64,000 bases of DNA from Elysia crispata. Its lineage: Eukaryota; Mollusca; Gastropoda; Plakobranchidae. The stretch covers positions 64,501 through 128,500 of the forward strand of contig JAWDGP010002535.1 of assembly GCA_033675545.1 (NCBI GenBank). Reading direction: 5' to 3'. Shown here in pieces: positions 45,547 to 59,038 of the stretch. The position numbers and the translations under genes are program-made. The notes beneath the pieces were generated by a model, which made no database searches, was not told the origin of the DNA, and saw only the letters and a list, made by a program, of their open reading frames with translations. Position 1 is the stretch's first letter, and the number at the start of each line of letters is the position of its first letter.

Positions 45547-48500
45547 ATGGCAAATGACAGTAAGACTTTCAAAATTCTTATCGCCTCAGACATCCATCTT
45601 GGCTATATGGAGTCAGACCCAATAAGGGGAAATGACTCAGTTGTCTCATTCGAGGAAATTTTGTCAATAGCCCGGGCACGTGAGGTAGATTTCATACTGC
45701 ATGGAGGTGATCTGTTTCATGAGAACAAACCCTCTCGAGTGACCCTCCACCATTGTTTTGCCTTATTGCGCAAGTATTGCATGGGAGACAAACCGGTGCA
45801 TTTCGAATACCTGAGTGACCAGTCTGCTGATTTCAAGCACTGCAAGTTTCCATCTGTGAACTATGAAGATCCAAATCTGAATGTGTCAATACCAATGTTC
45901 TCCATCCATGGAAACCATGATGACCCAACAGGACCAGGGAACCTATGCTCCTTAGATTTGCTACATACAAATGGGCTTGTCAATTATTTTGGGAAGGCAA
46001 CTTCCCTGGACAAAATTCAGATTTCACCCATTTTGTTGCAGAAAGGTGACACAAAAATTGCACTGTATGGACTTGGCTCTATAAGAGATGAACGGTTACA
46101 TAGGATGTTTTTGAAGAAGGTAATTTCTATGAAAAACACTCAAAATTGATGAATCCACGTTTGAAATTAATTTACTTGAAATAAATGAGCTAAATTAATG
46201 AGATGTTTGAAGATTCCTCTGAGTCTTACAAAGAGACAAATTGTCTCTAACACTACTTTTTAAAAATGTTTTTTTTTTAAGGGACAAAACTTTAGAGTTA
46301 ATATATATATTTACATATATATATATATATATATATTTTTTGTGTGTATATATATGTTGTTTTTTTTTCTTTGCATCATGAAGTTTATGCAATATTGCGT
46401 CTTGTAATGCACCCTTCTTATCTTTTTTTTACCAGTGTCTATTCTTAGATTAGCACTTAAAATTGCAATGAGGCCACAAACTGTCTTGGATAATATAAGC
46501 GTGATTATATAACAGGATGCTTGAGAATCTCTAAAAATGAATAACTATTGTTTTCCATGAAGCCTATAAAAGGGCTTGTAGTTATAAACAGAATAGAACT
46601 TCACCTGAAAGTGACATTGCACAATTAAAAACAACTGTATCTCTTTGAAATGCAAATTTTTACATTTTTGAGCTAGAATTTGGAAAAATAGCCTTATGAT
46701 GAAATTAAAAAGTAATGTTTTTACTGCAAAGAGTTTTGAAGTCAATCTTTGATTGCAGGATGTGAAGATGTTGCGACCAAAGGAAGACCAAGAAAACTGG
46801 TTCAACATTTTTGTCCTGCATCAGAATCGAGCCAAACACTCAGCAACCAGTCATATACCAGAACAATTTTTGGAAGACTTCCTTGACTTGGTTATATGGG
46901 GTCATGAGCATGAATGTCGCCTTAATGTCAGTGCAGAGAAAGTGGAGTGGAACCCAATACAGCAACTCTATGTGTGTCAGCCAGGGAGCAGCATTGCAAC
47001 ATCTCTAAGTGAAGGTAAATCAAACTCAAATTTATTTTGAAGACTATTATGTATATTATATATATTAATGACTAAGATGCATAACACTTTATATCACAAC
47101 TCTTCAGTCTTATTACCAAGTCTTAAAGACTGTCAAAGGGTGCAATATTAAGAGTCCCAACACAGTGATGAGAATTATTTTTAAAATTTACAAAATTACG
47201 TAAATTTTAAAAGGTTGGTTGCTTGGCCGTGGATTGTTGCCCTTTTACCTGACAGAGTTTTGTACCTGTAGGGGTTAATGTGCACACATATATAATGTAA
47301 AATTTTAACAAAAACAAAAAAAGTAGTGAAAAGATAATGCTGGGGAGTGTGCGCCTATTTCTAGGCCTTGGTTAATTTATCTAATGTCCTTGGTCATGAG
47401 ATAGGCTGTGTATTTAGAGCTTTTTGTAAATGTAGGTTTTGTATAAAGCTATGTTAAGATTAAGTTTAAGAATTATTGAGTCTATTTATTTTACAGGACT
47501 AATCTGTGCAGTACAAACTTTTAGTTTTACATTGTACACTGAGAGTTTGAACAAGAATCTTGGCTTTTTGATTTTTTAACAATTTTGTTTGCATTTTCTC
47601 TTAAGCCTGGATATCAATGTTCTTTAGATAAATTGAATTTGGCTAGGAACTTATACAGAGTTGATTTGAAGCATATTCTCGTTGCTCGTATGATATTGTG
47701 GGTTCTTTTTACTCAAACTTGATGAAATTATGTAACAAAAAATTTATATCTTATCTTAACAATTCCTCAATTTTTAGAGGTCACTATGTCTTGACCAATC
47801 ATGTAGGTTATATGTTATAACATTTATGTCACAAAAGTAGGCAAAATATTTATTGAAAATTTTCTCTTACCGTCCTCATTAATGCTTCTATCTTCATTTG
47901 TGACTGCTTGTAAGATATTATGGCTGTTCATTTTTGAAAATTTTAATTTCAGTGAAATGCAAATAGATATGAGTACCAGATCATGAAAAAAATTTACTGC
48001 AACAAATCTTTAACTTCATCCCATTAGAGTCATAGAGGAACGCAGAGGATAAAAAAACAATATGTTTTTTTTTTCAGGTACAAATTTCCACTCTCAGATT
48101 TTCAAATTTGGTACTTTAATAGTTTCTTTAAAAATGTAATAGATCATAACAAAACGTTTTATGGAATAATAGCATATACTGCGTTTTACATGGTTTTGTA
48201 CCATTAATACCATACTGAACATATATTAGCATGTAATATGGAATTTGTTTTTTATGTTTTTATTTTCATCTTTTCAAGCTATTCATCGCAAAATTTGTAT
48301 TTCTTCCAATTTTTAGGTGAAATGGTTCCGAAACATGTTGGTCTTTTGGAGGTAAATGGAAAGGAATTTCGCATGCAGTCCATACCTCTTAAATCAGTGC
48401 GGCAACTTTTTATGGAAGATGTGGTACTGAGTAAATATGTCAAGCCTGGTGAGCCGAATGCTCAAAAGAAATGTGAAGCTTTTTGTGTAGAAAAAGTAGA

Positions 48501-51500
48501 AGCACTCTTAGCCAGAGCGGGTGAGTTTCTCATGAAAGTTACCAGAAGATTATTTATGAAGATAATCTTTTACATTCAGTGTGTATTTTTTAGTAGATAA
48601 GGGGGAGAAGAAGGAGAGGAGGTATGAAGGAGAAAAATTGGTAGGCACAAATTGAAGGTTCAGAATAAATTAAAAATTAAATTTATCCATATATATTCTT
48701 CTCTTTCTTTACAAATATGTGTGTGTGTGTGTAGCTCTCTTCCTCATAATATTTGCCCTTCTTTCTTACTCTTGATCAATCTTTCTAAAAAATTTAGTGG
48801 ACAAATAAACACCTCAGTAAGATTTTCTTTGGGGTATTCTGATTTTTTCCTTCTTTCTCTTCGTCTCACTCTTAGTTTGTCTGTCTGTCGCCTGTCTGTC
48901 TGTCAGCCTCTCTCTTTATGTTTCTGGCTCTATCTGTCTCTGTCTCTCTCTTCTCTTTGTCTGTCTGTCTGCCTCTCTCTCTCTCTCTCTCTCTCCCTCT
49001 TTTTCTCTAAATATTTGTACATATTTATTGCTCTATCTCTCTCCTCATACATCTCTTCCTTTCTTTCTCTCTTGTTTTTCTCTCTCTCTCTATCTCCATC
49101 ACTCTGTTTTTGATTTAACATATATATTTTCCTGCATGTTTGTTTTTCTTTTAGAATTTAGCATTATTGCTGGTTAGAATTGTATTTTGTTTTCTTTTCC
49201 TACATTTTCTAGAGGAAGAACATACAGGTAGCAGCAAGCAGCCTCGTCAACCTTTAATACGCTTAAGAGTAGACTATACTAGTTTTGAGCCATTCAGTTC
49301 ACAAAGGTTGGTCAAAGGAATAATTTTGATATTAGATTCATTTTTTTTTTAAATTTCTTATGAAAATATGTTTTTCAGTGAATCTGCAATTTCTTTGTTC
49401 CTGATTCGACCTTTTTTTTTCTTTTTTTTTTTTTCCATATTAAATATTTTGTTGCCATAAGAAAACTCCTGAGGTTCTGCAGTGCTGAAATTCCCTCAAA
49501 AAGCAAAAGAAAATATAAGCATATAAACTTTCAGAAATTAAAGGTTAAAAAAAGAAACTGATTCTGAAGAACTAATCTTCATTGAAAGCTGCAGCTATTT
49601 CAGAATCTTTTTTGTAAGCTTGTGTGATTTTTTTTTCCTTTTTTTTTTTTAATTTGATCTTTTGCATTTGTGACATTTTGCTCAGACACTACTTATTTGC
49701 TAGAAAATGTTGAAGTCACGGGATAGTAAATAAGAAATTGAAAATTGTGCTTCATCTTATGAATGAGTTTTAGGAGCCAGACTTATTTGTCTAAGATCAC
49801 TAAATTAATTTTTTTAACTGATCATCAATATTTCTCTTTTAATAGAATAAGATTATGAATAAAAATGATATAAAACATGATGTCTTGCTGAAACTAACAG
49901 AGACAGTGTCTGTATTGTGACAATGAATACTATTGGTCAAGTTTTGGACAAATATATAATGCTAATAATTTGTCAGTTAGAAGTAGGAAGATTGTGTATA
50001 TCATAATGGTAACCAATATATAGCTTACAAAAGAAAATTGTAAGTTCCAAGTTGTTTTTTAATTGTACCTTTCATGACACTAAATTAAAATTGAACGTGG
50101 CAACAGAGCTTTATGAACAGCTGTGAAGCACAGAAAAAACAAAACAAAAATAGGTATAGTGCAGCTCCAAAATGTACAAAACGATACAAAGCATGTGAAT
50201 TTTTGACTTTATGCCTTAATCAGACACAAAAACAAGAAATAAGAAATAACACAAGGATGCAAGTTTGATGTCCTTTTGTTATTTCTTGTTCTTGCTTTTG
50301 TGTCTGATTAAGCCATAAAGCTGAAAAGGTTTTCCATAAAAGACAGAGGCATAGAGGGAAGCCCATTCTGATCTTGGATAGACGAAGGAACTGAAGATGG
50401 AAAATAAATGGAATCATTATGCAAAAATGATAATAGTATGGGATTATTGTGGGCCCAAAAAAAAATTTTAGTCTATCTTGTAGGCCAGTCAGACTCAGGC
50501 AGCTTGCACGCATGCAAGTATCATTTCATGCACGCATGCAAGCACCATTTCACAAAGATCAATACTAATATTACAAAGGAGCTGTATAATATTTACAAGC
50601 CTGAAAATTTGAATCCATTTTTATTCAGGATTTTTTTTTTGGTTAAATTAAATGATGGTTGATGTATGATAGTTCACACTATGATTATCCTTGATAGCTC
50701 TTGATTGACAAATTTGTATCAATCTTATTATAATCAAGCTTTTAAACTTGGGTCCTGACTTGGTAAGCAATTTATATAGATTTTATTCATGGTTTGATAA
50801 AATTTGCCTAACCTCAGCCCATCTTTTTCATGAAACTCTTATCTTCCTTAAGGTTTGGCCAAAACTTTGTGGAGAGAGTTGCAAATCCTAAAACAATGAT
50901 CCAGTTCCACCGACAAAAGATGGATAGAGGAAGTGATTTTAAACATGGTATGTGATTTCTAAATCTGTTTATGAAAACTTGATGTTACATACTTTGAGTT
51001 ATATTGGACTTTTAAATCTACATAAACAGCATGGATTTTTTTATTCCCATTTCATCAGATGCTAAAACGTTGGCTCAAATAAAAAACATCGCTGTAGACA
51101 GTGCCAGAGTGGAGGATATGGTGGCCAAGCTGGTCACATCTGAGGGTGTACGTAATTTGTTGTTTTTGTTTTATAATGTTGACAACAAATTTTTAAGACA
51201 GCACTTGAGACAGATAAAAAACTTTCATACCAACGTTCAAAATCTTTTGTTTTTAAATTTTAATTAAATGATGTTTTTTTATGGACCTATTGTTGGGAAC
51301 ATGCAGCCATCTACATTTATATTAAATCTATGTGAACCTGTGATTATTGATTAAGTTCAAATGATGTACCTCTTGCTATTAAATTGTTATGTTGTCTTGC
51401 TTATATTGCTTTATCAAAAGGAATTTAATATTTTCCAATAAATTTTGTAATCATCAAGATAATATCCACTTTTTTCCTTACATACCTACTTGCTTTTTCA

Positions 51501-54500
51501 TAATTTCACAATTTAAAAAAAAAATTCATTTCATATTTTTTAAAGAAGAACTTGATCACCAAAAAGTTTCTATCTGTTGTATATAGTATTGCTATGGAGC
51601 TGAACTTTCAATTATGCTTTTAATTTCCTGGAATTAGATTCAAAATTTAAAAAAATCTGTCAAAGCAATTTATAAAATAATTTGTTACTTGAAAAAATGC
51701 TCTAAGGGTAGTTATCATAAATCTTAAAGTAAGCTGCTGAAAAGAATAAAGTTTAAACGCTCTGGTATTAAATTTAAAATTTTACGCATAAAATTCAAAA
51801 TTATGTTCAATAATCTTGTGAAACAGTCAGACTATACATTTTTAGGTTGCAGTTGTTTCTTTTTGTCACTTTCTTTGGCTTAGCATTCTCATTTGTTTTT
51901 CTTTTGCATTCTTGTCAGGTCAATGTACATAATATTGTAAGTCCTCCAATGGATTCACTCAATAGGATATGACTCGATATGCCTAATACATTTCTATTAC
52001 TTTAGTGCCAGCTGAAGCTGCTCAGTGAGAAGGGCATGAGTGAAGCTGTGAAGGAGTATGTGGACAAGGAAGAAAAGGAAGCCATCACTGAGCTCGTTAA
52101 ATATCAACTGAAAAAGACACAGGTCAGAGATGGATAACAAAAAAAAAAAAAAAAAGAAAAATGGACAGAAGACTCTCATTTGAATTTATTTGCTTTCATT
52201 TAAACTAAAAATCAACACCCATTATGATTTTGCAGCAAAATATTGGCGTATTCAAACATTGTAATTTAATTAAACTTATTTCATCTTTAAATCTTGTTGC
52301 TTGAGTAAACTTGGTCAGCAACTCTTTGTGGGACTGAGAGATTGTTCTTTGAATGAAGAAGAAAATAGGAATATATTTCAAGCAGCAATATACACCCAAC
52401 TTAATACCATATTAAAAAAAATTATTTTAAAAGGATGAAATTCTCTTAGTTGAAAATGGACTCCAAGTGAAAGCTTCAAATTCTGAATATGTTACTTGAA
52501 GGAGTAAAATTCTGAATTAAAGAGTAGTATTATTTGAACCTTGAATATATATAGCATAATTTTTTTTCTAAAGAGATGTAAATGTTGAAGTAATTATATC
52601 TCCAGAAGTCTAAAGACTAGTCCTCAGACAGATAATGTATCGGTGAAGGAAGAAAGGTGTATAGAAACAAAAGTATCCTGTAACAAGAAGTCAATAAATT
52701 ATGTCAATTCAAAACTCATTTTCTTTAGAGAATCTTGAACTATTCCTTTTCATCTTAAGTTTCTTGGTAAGTTCTGCAGCTTTGATTCACGTTTAGTTTT
52801 GTGAAAATTTCTGGCAGAAAGACTAAACCTTGCCTTACACTTCTACAGATGTATCACAAGAAACACGTTTCGAGTTAAAATTATGGATTGAAACCCAAAC
52901 AAATGAAGATAAAAATATCAGGTCTGAAATGTTGGATTATTTTGAGACACAATTGAGGTTAAATGCTTTTTATTGATTTCAAATTTGAACTAACTCATAT
53001 ATTTTATAAATATTACATGAATTTATAATATTATAATGGAGATGAAACTTCTAAACTTTCTAGAGTTGTGATCTTTTTTCTTTTGCAGGTGCATCTTCAA
53101 TCCAGAAATACCAACGAGGATCAGATAGATGATGAAGTAGTGCGCTTTAAAGAAGCTCGCAAACAAAAAGCAGGAGAAGAAGATGAAGAGGTTAAAGCTG
53201 CAATGAAAGAGGCCCAGATCAAGCGCATGTCTCAGAGTCAGAACGGAGGAGTTGGTGGGGGTCTCTTTGATGATGAAGATGACAGTGATGACTCAATGAC
53301 AGCACCAAAAACCCCTAAATCTGCACAAGGCAGAGGAAGAGGAAGAGGCAGCAGGGGTGGTAGGGGCAGCCGAGGGGGACGCGGCAGAGGTAGAGGAGGG
53401 AATGAAGATGCAGGTACATCTTTTATAGGAAACTCACTCGCTGTTCCTGTTGTATCTTGTGCGGATATATTTTAAATCTGTAAAAACTGTCTAAACACAG
53501 GTTATTTGGCCTTTTCAGTGTGCTATTTTTAAATCCCTTTTCCTGCATCTGATATGATACTTACCTATCCATCTTAATTTTTCTTTTTTTTTTACAAACT
53601 TTCTCGCTGTAACAGATGAAACAAAAATCAAAATGTATTATGCCTTGTCTGCTTATACCTTCGCTGCCTTACTATTTCAATTTAGTTTTGCAGCATCTGT
53701 TTTGTTCAGATAGCCTTAGGTAATCTTATCACAAATCAATCTGCCCAAAATGTCAAGGAACTTTTAAATTAATGCCACTTCAATGAACTTTTTAAGTAGA
53801 GTTGAGATAGGAAAGAAGTGAGAAAGTATTTTTTTTAAAGGCAGGCCTTCAGGCTAATATTGAGCTATGAAGTAAAAAGCGAAACTTACCTAAGACCATA
53901 AATTGATTCCCTACTCTTAGGATATTTATTCTATAAATGCTCAAATTTGACTGTACTGCAATTGCTTAGCTTTATATCATTTCACTTACATAAATGGCTC
54001 TATGATTCTAAGCATTCAAGAGGGCAAATAACATTTAGCATCTAAGGGTAAAAGACTTGAAAATTATTTAAAAAAGCTGCCCATATATTTTTAATATTTT
54101 CTCTATCATTATTAATTTTAAGAAGAAAAGTCAGCATCATCAAGCAGAGGAAGAGGAACTGGAAGAAATAAGGGAACTGTGGCAGACTTTTTAGGTACAA
54201 GGCAAAGATCATCAACAAACCGAACGTGAGTATGGTTGAGTTCACATATATTTCAATGTCTTATACTGTAAATTTGTCGCTGTGTTTATGTAAATTAAAA
54301 TCAAGCAGAGAATATGTGATCAGGAAATTATTGGTTTGATCTTTGATTAGCAACTGCAATTCATGTTGAGTTTATTGCCACTCATCAAATTATCTGCTGT
54401 CATAAATTATCTTATGTTTGAATGAAAGAATAGCAGTTAAGGGAACATTAAGATGTTGGCAGATACACATCATTTCAGTTCTAACTGAATTTGAATACAT

Positions 54501-55235
54501 AGTTGACATACAGCTTTTTCATCAGATATGCATGAAGAAACAATTTTTATGACTAAAACCTATCTTGAAATAAAAATTTATGTAAGATTCTTGATGTTTT
54601 TTTTTTTTAAATTGTATGTAGAAATCATTTCTATCTGTGCCAGTTGATGGCAGTCAGTTATGCTGAAGCTAATTAGTGTTTGTAAGTACATCTAAATCTA
54701 TAAACTTGATTCATGTTTAATGATGCATCAAATGCCTTCTGTATTCTCTGGGTGACTGTTGACAATTTACCAAATATAATCAACCAGGCACTTATTCTCA
54801 TGTTGTGGCATCAATGATTATGACTCTAATAAGAAACCCTTCAAATAGAGTTTTATCAGTACTTATGTAATAAGAAATGCTTTTTTATGCATATCCGAAA
54901 TTTCTCATTTGCAAGACCTCAATAATGTGAGAAAAATACATTTTTTATGTTTTTTTTTCATAAGCACAATCAAATACGCACTCTATTTTTCTAAAATTTA
55001 TTTAGTTATTGGTCATCTACTTTAAAAGTATGTCTGTAATTCCTTTTCATGTCTATCTGTCGATAGAGGAGTATCAGAGGAAGATTCTATTGTTCTGGAT
55101 GACAGTGAAGACGAAGATGTAAGTGGATCTCGGACATCTGGACATCAAAGATCCAAGGCTAGGCCAAGACGTCCAAATTTCTCAGATGATGATTCTCCAG
55201 AGGAAACCATTAAATCTAGGAAAAGAAGAAGATAA
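45547..55235 (+). CDS. MRE11: Double-strand break repair nuclease MRE11
   Basis: MRE11 is the Mn-dependent nuclease of the MRE11-RAD50-NBS1 complex, which senses and resects DNA double-strand breaks in the nucleus. Ten exons join in phase to 674 residues (human 708): 45547-46119, 46759-47014, 48317-48520, 49213-49306, 50853-50947, 51059-51147, 52006-52122, 53089-53413, 54123-54225, 55067-55235. All phosphoesterase motifs are present: DIH (15-17), [12 protein letters not shown] (53-64), [11 protein letters not shown] (119-129), VLHQNR (H212) and WGHEHEC (H240, H242). The capping domain follows ([36 protein letters not shown]). Then come a Gly-Arg GAR motif (about 557-580, [11 protein letters not shown]), a second RG stretch, an acidic patch (VLDDSEDED) and a basic end (SRKRRR). 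The start ATG aligns closely with the human start. A possible extra 18-nt exon lies at 51919. Confidence 0.96.
46310..46337. repeat. (TA)n-rich stretch
   Basis: Short TA repeat in MRE11 intron 1, continuing as TATA and TGTGTATA to 46356. Confidence 0.8.
48710..49095. repeat. Pyrimidine-rich low-complexity region
   Basis: A GT run (48718-48733), then CT, CTGT and CTTT-type repeats over almost 400 bases of MRE11 intron 3, ending about 120 bases before the exon at 49213. No coding content. Confidence 0.85.
50207..50320. repeat. Compact hairpin, arms about 52 bases, loop about 8
   Basis: The left arm (ctttatgccttaatcagaca at 50207) and the right arm (tgtctgattaagccataaag ending at 50320) are inverse copies, with three or four mismatches and a 2-base length difference. 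The loop is near 50262-50267. It lies in MRE11 intron 4 (49307-50852). The RNA would fold into a long stem. I cannot tell a fold-back insertion from a functional hairpin RNA. Confidence 0.8.
50505..50552. repeat. 24-bp tandem duplication
   Basis: tgcacgcatgcaag at 50505 recurs at 50529 with similar following bases, each copy including the palindromic core tgcatgca-like sequence. In MRE11 intron 4. Confidence 0.8.
51919..51936 (+). CDS. MRE11: Candidate 18-nt microexon of MRE11
   Basis: Eighteen bases lie between a strong acceptor (long T-rich tract ending in cttgtcag at 51918) and a perfect donor (gtaagt at 51937). Both neighbouring exons end and start in phase 0, so inclusion would insert VNVHNI between TSEG and CQLKLL without breaking the frame. 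The insertion point is in the capping domain, where the human protein reads TAEKNVQLSLL. It may be an alternative exon or a chance pair of splice sites. Confidence 0.45.
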
Positions 55236-56350
55236 ACAGACTGATTTTTTTTTTATATGAGTGCCTGCTTTCTTTCCAATGGAAAGAAACATATATATTG
55301 TTGGTGCAAGTTGCAAAACTAATAAGTCATGGCAAGAAATTTTTCAAGAGCGATCAAATTCTAGTTTGATATAATTGTCTTAACTTGCCTGTCATGGTGC
55401 TGCATAAACATAGCATCAAGTTTCAAGCCCTAACCTTATAAATCCTTACTTTGACTGACTCATTGTTGATCTCACATTGTTAATCCAAGTTCACTGTATC
55501 ACAGTTAGACAAATTTGGAAAGCTTAAACTTGTTTGTTAAGAAGTCATTAAAACATTATTTGTCATGCTTGAAACAGCTGGTATCAAATAGTTTAAATGC
55601 ATTGGGATGAAGTATGTATAAACCTCAACATGAGGGTCATGATTAATGGGGAATTGGCAATTAAAATAAACAATTACTAAGAAAAAATAGCTCAGACTGT
55701 CGACATATGACTTAACAAATTTCAAACCACCACATGCTTAAAATATGAGCTTAGCTGTGACATTTCAAAATTTTGTTCTCAATGTTCAGATGTGTTTCAT
55801 ATTCATAAGGAAGCTTGGCTAGGCTCTTGAAATTGTTATTGGCAAGAAAGTCTTATTTGAGAATTGTTGACTTACAGCATTACAACTTTCACAAATAGTA
55901 TGTGTATAGAGCTGCCAACCAACACAATTTCCTATACTTCAATAAGATTTTTAGCCCACATTAGAGAATATTATTTTTTTAAAGTTCTTAATTCATTTAT
56001 CAAATACCTAAGTGTATATATCTAAACTGTATAGGAATAGTTTCAGTTAAAGATTGGCACATATATGAGATTCTGTAAAAGATAAAAAAAAAAGGTAGAA
56101 TATTGAAGGAGTAGTCTAGGAGTTTTTAGATAGCAAAGTCAAATTTTGAAATCGAAGAAGTGTATTATATAGGCGTCATTATTGATCGGAATAAGGTTTC
56201 TTCTTTTAGTTATAGATTTATGAATGAAGCTCATTTAAAAAGATAAATTTTATTGAAAAATTTAAATGGTGTTTAATTTGAATGCACTGGGCATTTTTTC
56301 CTCAGATATGTATTAGCCCTGTTTTTAAATTGCCAAAGAAAATTTCAAAG

Positions 56351-56356
56351 AATAAA
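56351..56356 (+). promoter_or_regulatory. Candidate MRE11 polyadenylation signal
   Basis: AATAAA about 1.1 kb after the MRE11 stop codon. It follows AT-rich sequence with no competing gene. The true 3' end is not determined by sequence. Confidence 0.3.
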
Positions 56357-57094
56357 ACTGGACTATCTAGATATGAATTTTATCTAGCCAAGGGCTGGAA
56401 AATTATAATAGAGCAGTAAATTGAACTTTTTGCTAGATTCTGCACTCTCTCAAGCTCAGCTTTCTTCTCAATGAAGTGAGGGCTGTCAACATTTGATGTC
56501 TTTTTAAGCTATGGATATTGAATTGTTGTTACACATTAAAGAAAAAAATATTTATAGGTTGTGGAATATATTTTTATTCTACAAATGCTGATATGATTAC
56601 AGTTTCTTGATAAGGACAGCAGTCTTTTATCACAAAATACTGTTTTTGAAAATGGTTAGACAAGGAAATATGTGGCACATTTGTGTCTTGCTTATAAAAG
56701 TAAATTAATGGATGAAAAAAAAAATCTTTGATCTAATCTTACTTATGAAATATGAATTATGATCATCTCGAACTTTTCTTTAAACTTATCAGCATGAGGC
56801 AATTAGTAAAAAAAAAATTGCACAAAATGAAGATTAGGCAATTATTTTCTTCTTTTTGACTAGGCTTTTAACTTTTCATTTTTTCCTTTTCATTTTTTTA
56901 GCCAAGTAATAATTTTTAGGCTTGATTTCTTATTTCTCTCCATAAGGCATAAAAAAAAGTTTTAAGAAAACGTTTTTTTTTTTAATTGTTTATTGCAAAA
57001 AACCCCTAATATATTGATTTTTGTATATATAATGAAAGTTTGCTTGCTAATCCTTATGTTTACATGGCCATCAATGTTATGCTGTTCAGTCAAG

Positions 57095-57190
57095 GGATGC
57101 TAAATGGCTGAGTCAACAGAGCGTTGGACTGACAATAAGGTTCTGGGGATCTATATTTGAGAAACCTGGGGATACAATATCCCACCTAAG
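57095..57190 (+). mobile_element. tRNA-related SINE fragment
   Basis: TGGCTGAGTCAACAGAGCG followed by TTGGACTGACAATAAGG has the A box, D loop and anticodon-arm layout of a tRNA. A degenerate B box (GGATCTATATTTGAGA) lies about 30 bases on. Several bases that pair in a real tRNA do not, so it is a SINE head rather than a tRNA gene. The tail and ends were not defined. Confidence 0.6.
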
Positions 57191-58975
57191 CAGGGCTTAA
57201 TGGAAAGCTGATGTCTTCCTCTAAGATTTTTGTAAGAAACTAAGGTGATGAAAAACTCATGAAGAACTGCTATGCTATTCAATTATATTCATCTCATAGA
57301 TACCAGTGGGCTGTTTGATATTAGACACTGTTATGTATAAGAAAAGAAGTTTACTAAAAAAAAATAATCAATGGTATTTCCTACAACAGTTTTCTTTTTT
57401 TTTCACTTTTAAGACATAATGGGATCAAGGTTTTGGTTGTGCAGTCAAACCCAGGACTTTCATTTTTTTTTTTTTTTTTTTTTTGGAGAGGTTAGTGAAG
57501 AGCATTTACGGGATAAAAATTATGTCTCTAGATGTATGGAAGAGAATGTTCTATCAATAGGATTTTTTAAATATGATCACATTCACAGATTGTTGATATA
57601 AATGATGTTGATGTTGTTGAACTGGTTTAAATATGCTGCTTAGTGATGACAAATATGTAAATGTGATAATCATTATTGATATTTTTCTTCTGTTAACCAA
57701 GGCAAACACATGTGTCACTTAAAATAAAGGTGATGAGCTCATGAGCTTGTACAATGGGAATTCATTGTTGCTGCCTGCTTTAAAGAACATTTCAATTAAT
57801 CCTTTGATTGAAAACTGTTGAGTTGAGCTATATTCTAGACAGCAAATTAAATTACTATGTAAGGCTTAAATCTACAGCTATGGTTCTAGCTCATCCAAAA
57901 ATGGTATATTACTTCTAAAACTCAATTTGTGTTAAGGTCTTACATTGAAATTCCTATTTTCTGCCTTCTTTGGAGACGATGTACAAACTTTTGATGATAG
58001 CCCACTGAATTTTTATTGCATGAAAAAAATTTTAGCAAGGAGAGTAATTGTTGAAAAGTATACTTGTAAGACTTTTCAGTCAAAATAAGCTGCTAATATT
58101 CTCCTTTTCACGTGGTTTAATAAAATTTGAAAGTCGCTGTGGCAATCGTAATCTAAATTAATTGCTTATCTTACTCGTTAGCTTTATCTTGACAGCAATC
58201 TTTTTTGCATTTTTTGTTGTTTTATTTTTGAAGAAATGAAATCAAACTGATCATTCATCCGTGATTCATTCTAAATTCCATCAATATTGTTATTTGTTAT
58301 TACTATATATATTTTAACATTAATTTTGTCATAGTATCAGCTTATGAGCTCATGTTGAAATGCATTAGAAAAAAATGTGTTCAATAATGATTACAATTCC
58401 TTGAATAAACTGAGTAAAATCTGTTTAAATTTCTTGTTTTTCTTCAGCTAATTAATTTGCACCAATGCATAGAGTATAAATGTTATATTTATGCTCCTCA
58501 ATATTTGTGCAATAGTCCAGGTGAATATAATGAATATTATGAAGACAAAAATGAGAATTTTTGTTTCAAGAGAATGGACCTGTCTGTAGTGTGTTATAAA
58601 GTTTTTCAGTACAAGATGTGCAAAATTTAGTATTTAAATAAAAAAAAAAAGGAAAATTGGCCCATTTTAATGCAAACACAATCGTTTGAAAAAAATCTTT
58701 CTTAGGATTCAAAAACTGCAAAAGCATTGCAAATAACTACAAAGCACATGTATAGCTTAATAGTTATTTTGGAAATTCATGAATGGATCTCTGTACCTCA
58801 AAGGTAGTCTGTTCCTCAAAACATAAACTCAAACTGACGCGAAGTTAACTGACACTGCATTTAAATTTATTTACTCTGATCATAGACCTTACATTAAAGC
58901 TATTGAAAATTATATTTTAAAATATTTATGTTATTGATGTCATAGTCGTCCTCCTCTCCTTCTCTTGTTGTTCTT

Positions 58976-58991
58976 GATCTTGTTGTTGTTT

Positions 58992-59038
<47 letters not shown>

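Larger units (their letters stand above)
55236..58970. other. MRE11 3' UTR and intergenic sequence
   Basis: AT-rich sequence without a conserved coding frame. It holds several T and A runs (for example 57463-57484) and a SINE-like element at 57095. The open frames in it are short and of low complexity. Confidence 0.5.

Noticed and set aside
55108-55123. Donor-like gatgtaagtgg inside the last MRE11 exon
   Set aside because: The frame continues through it to a C-terminus resembling the human end, so an intron there is unnecessary. It could be a rare alternative site.
57105-57180. Functional tRNA gene
   Set aside because: The A box fits, but the B box and the arm pairing are degraded; a SINE head is more likely.
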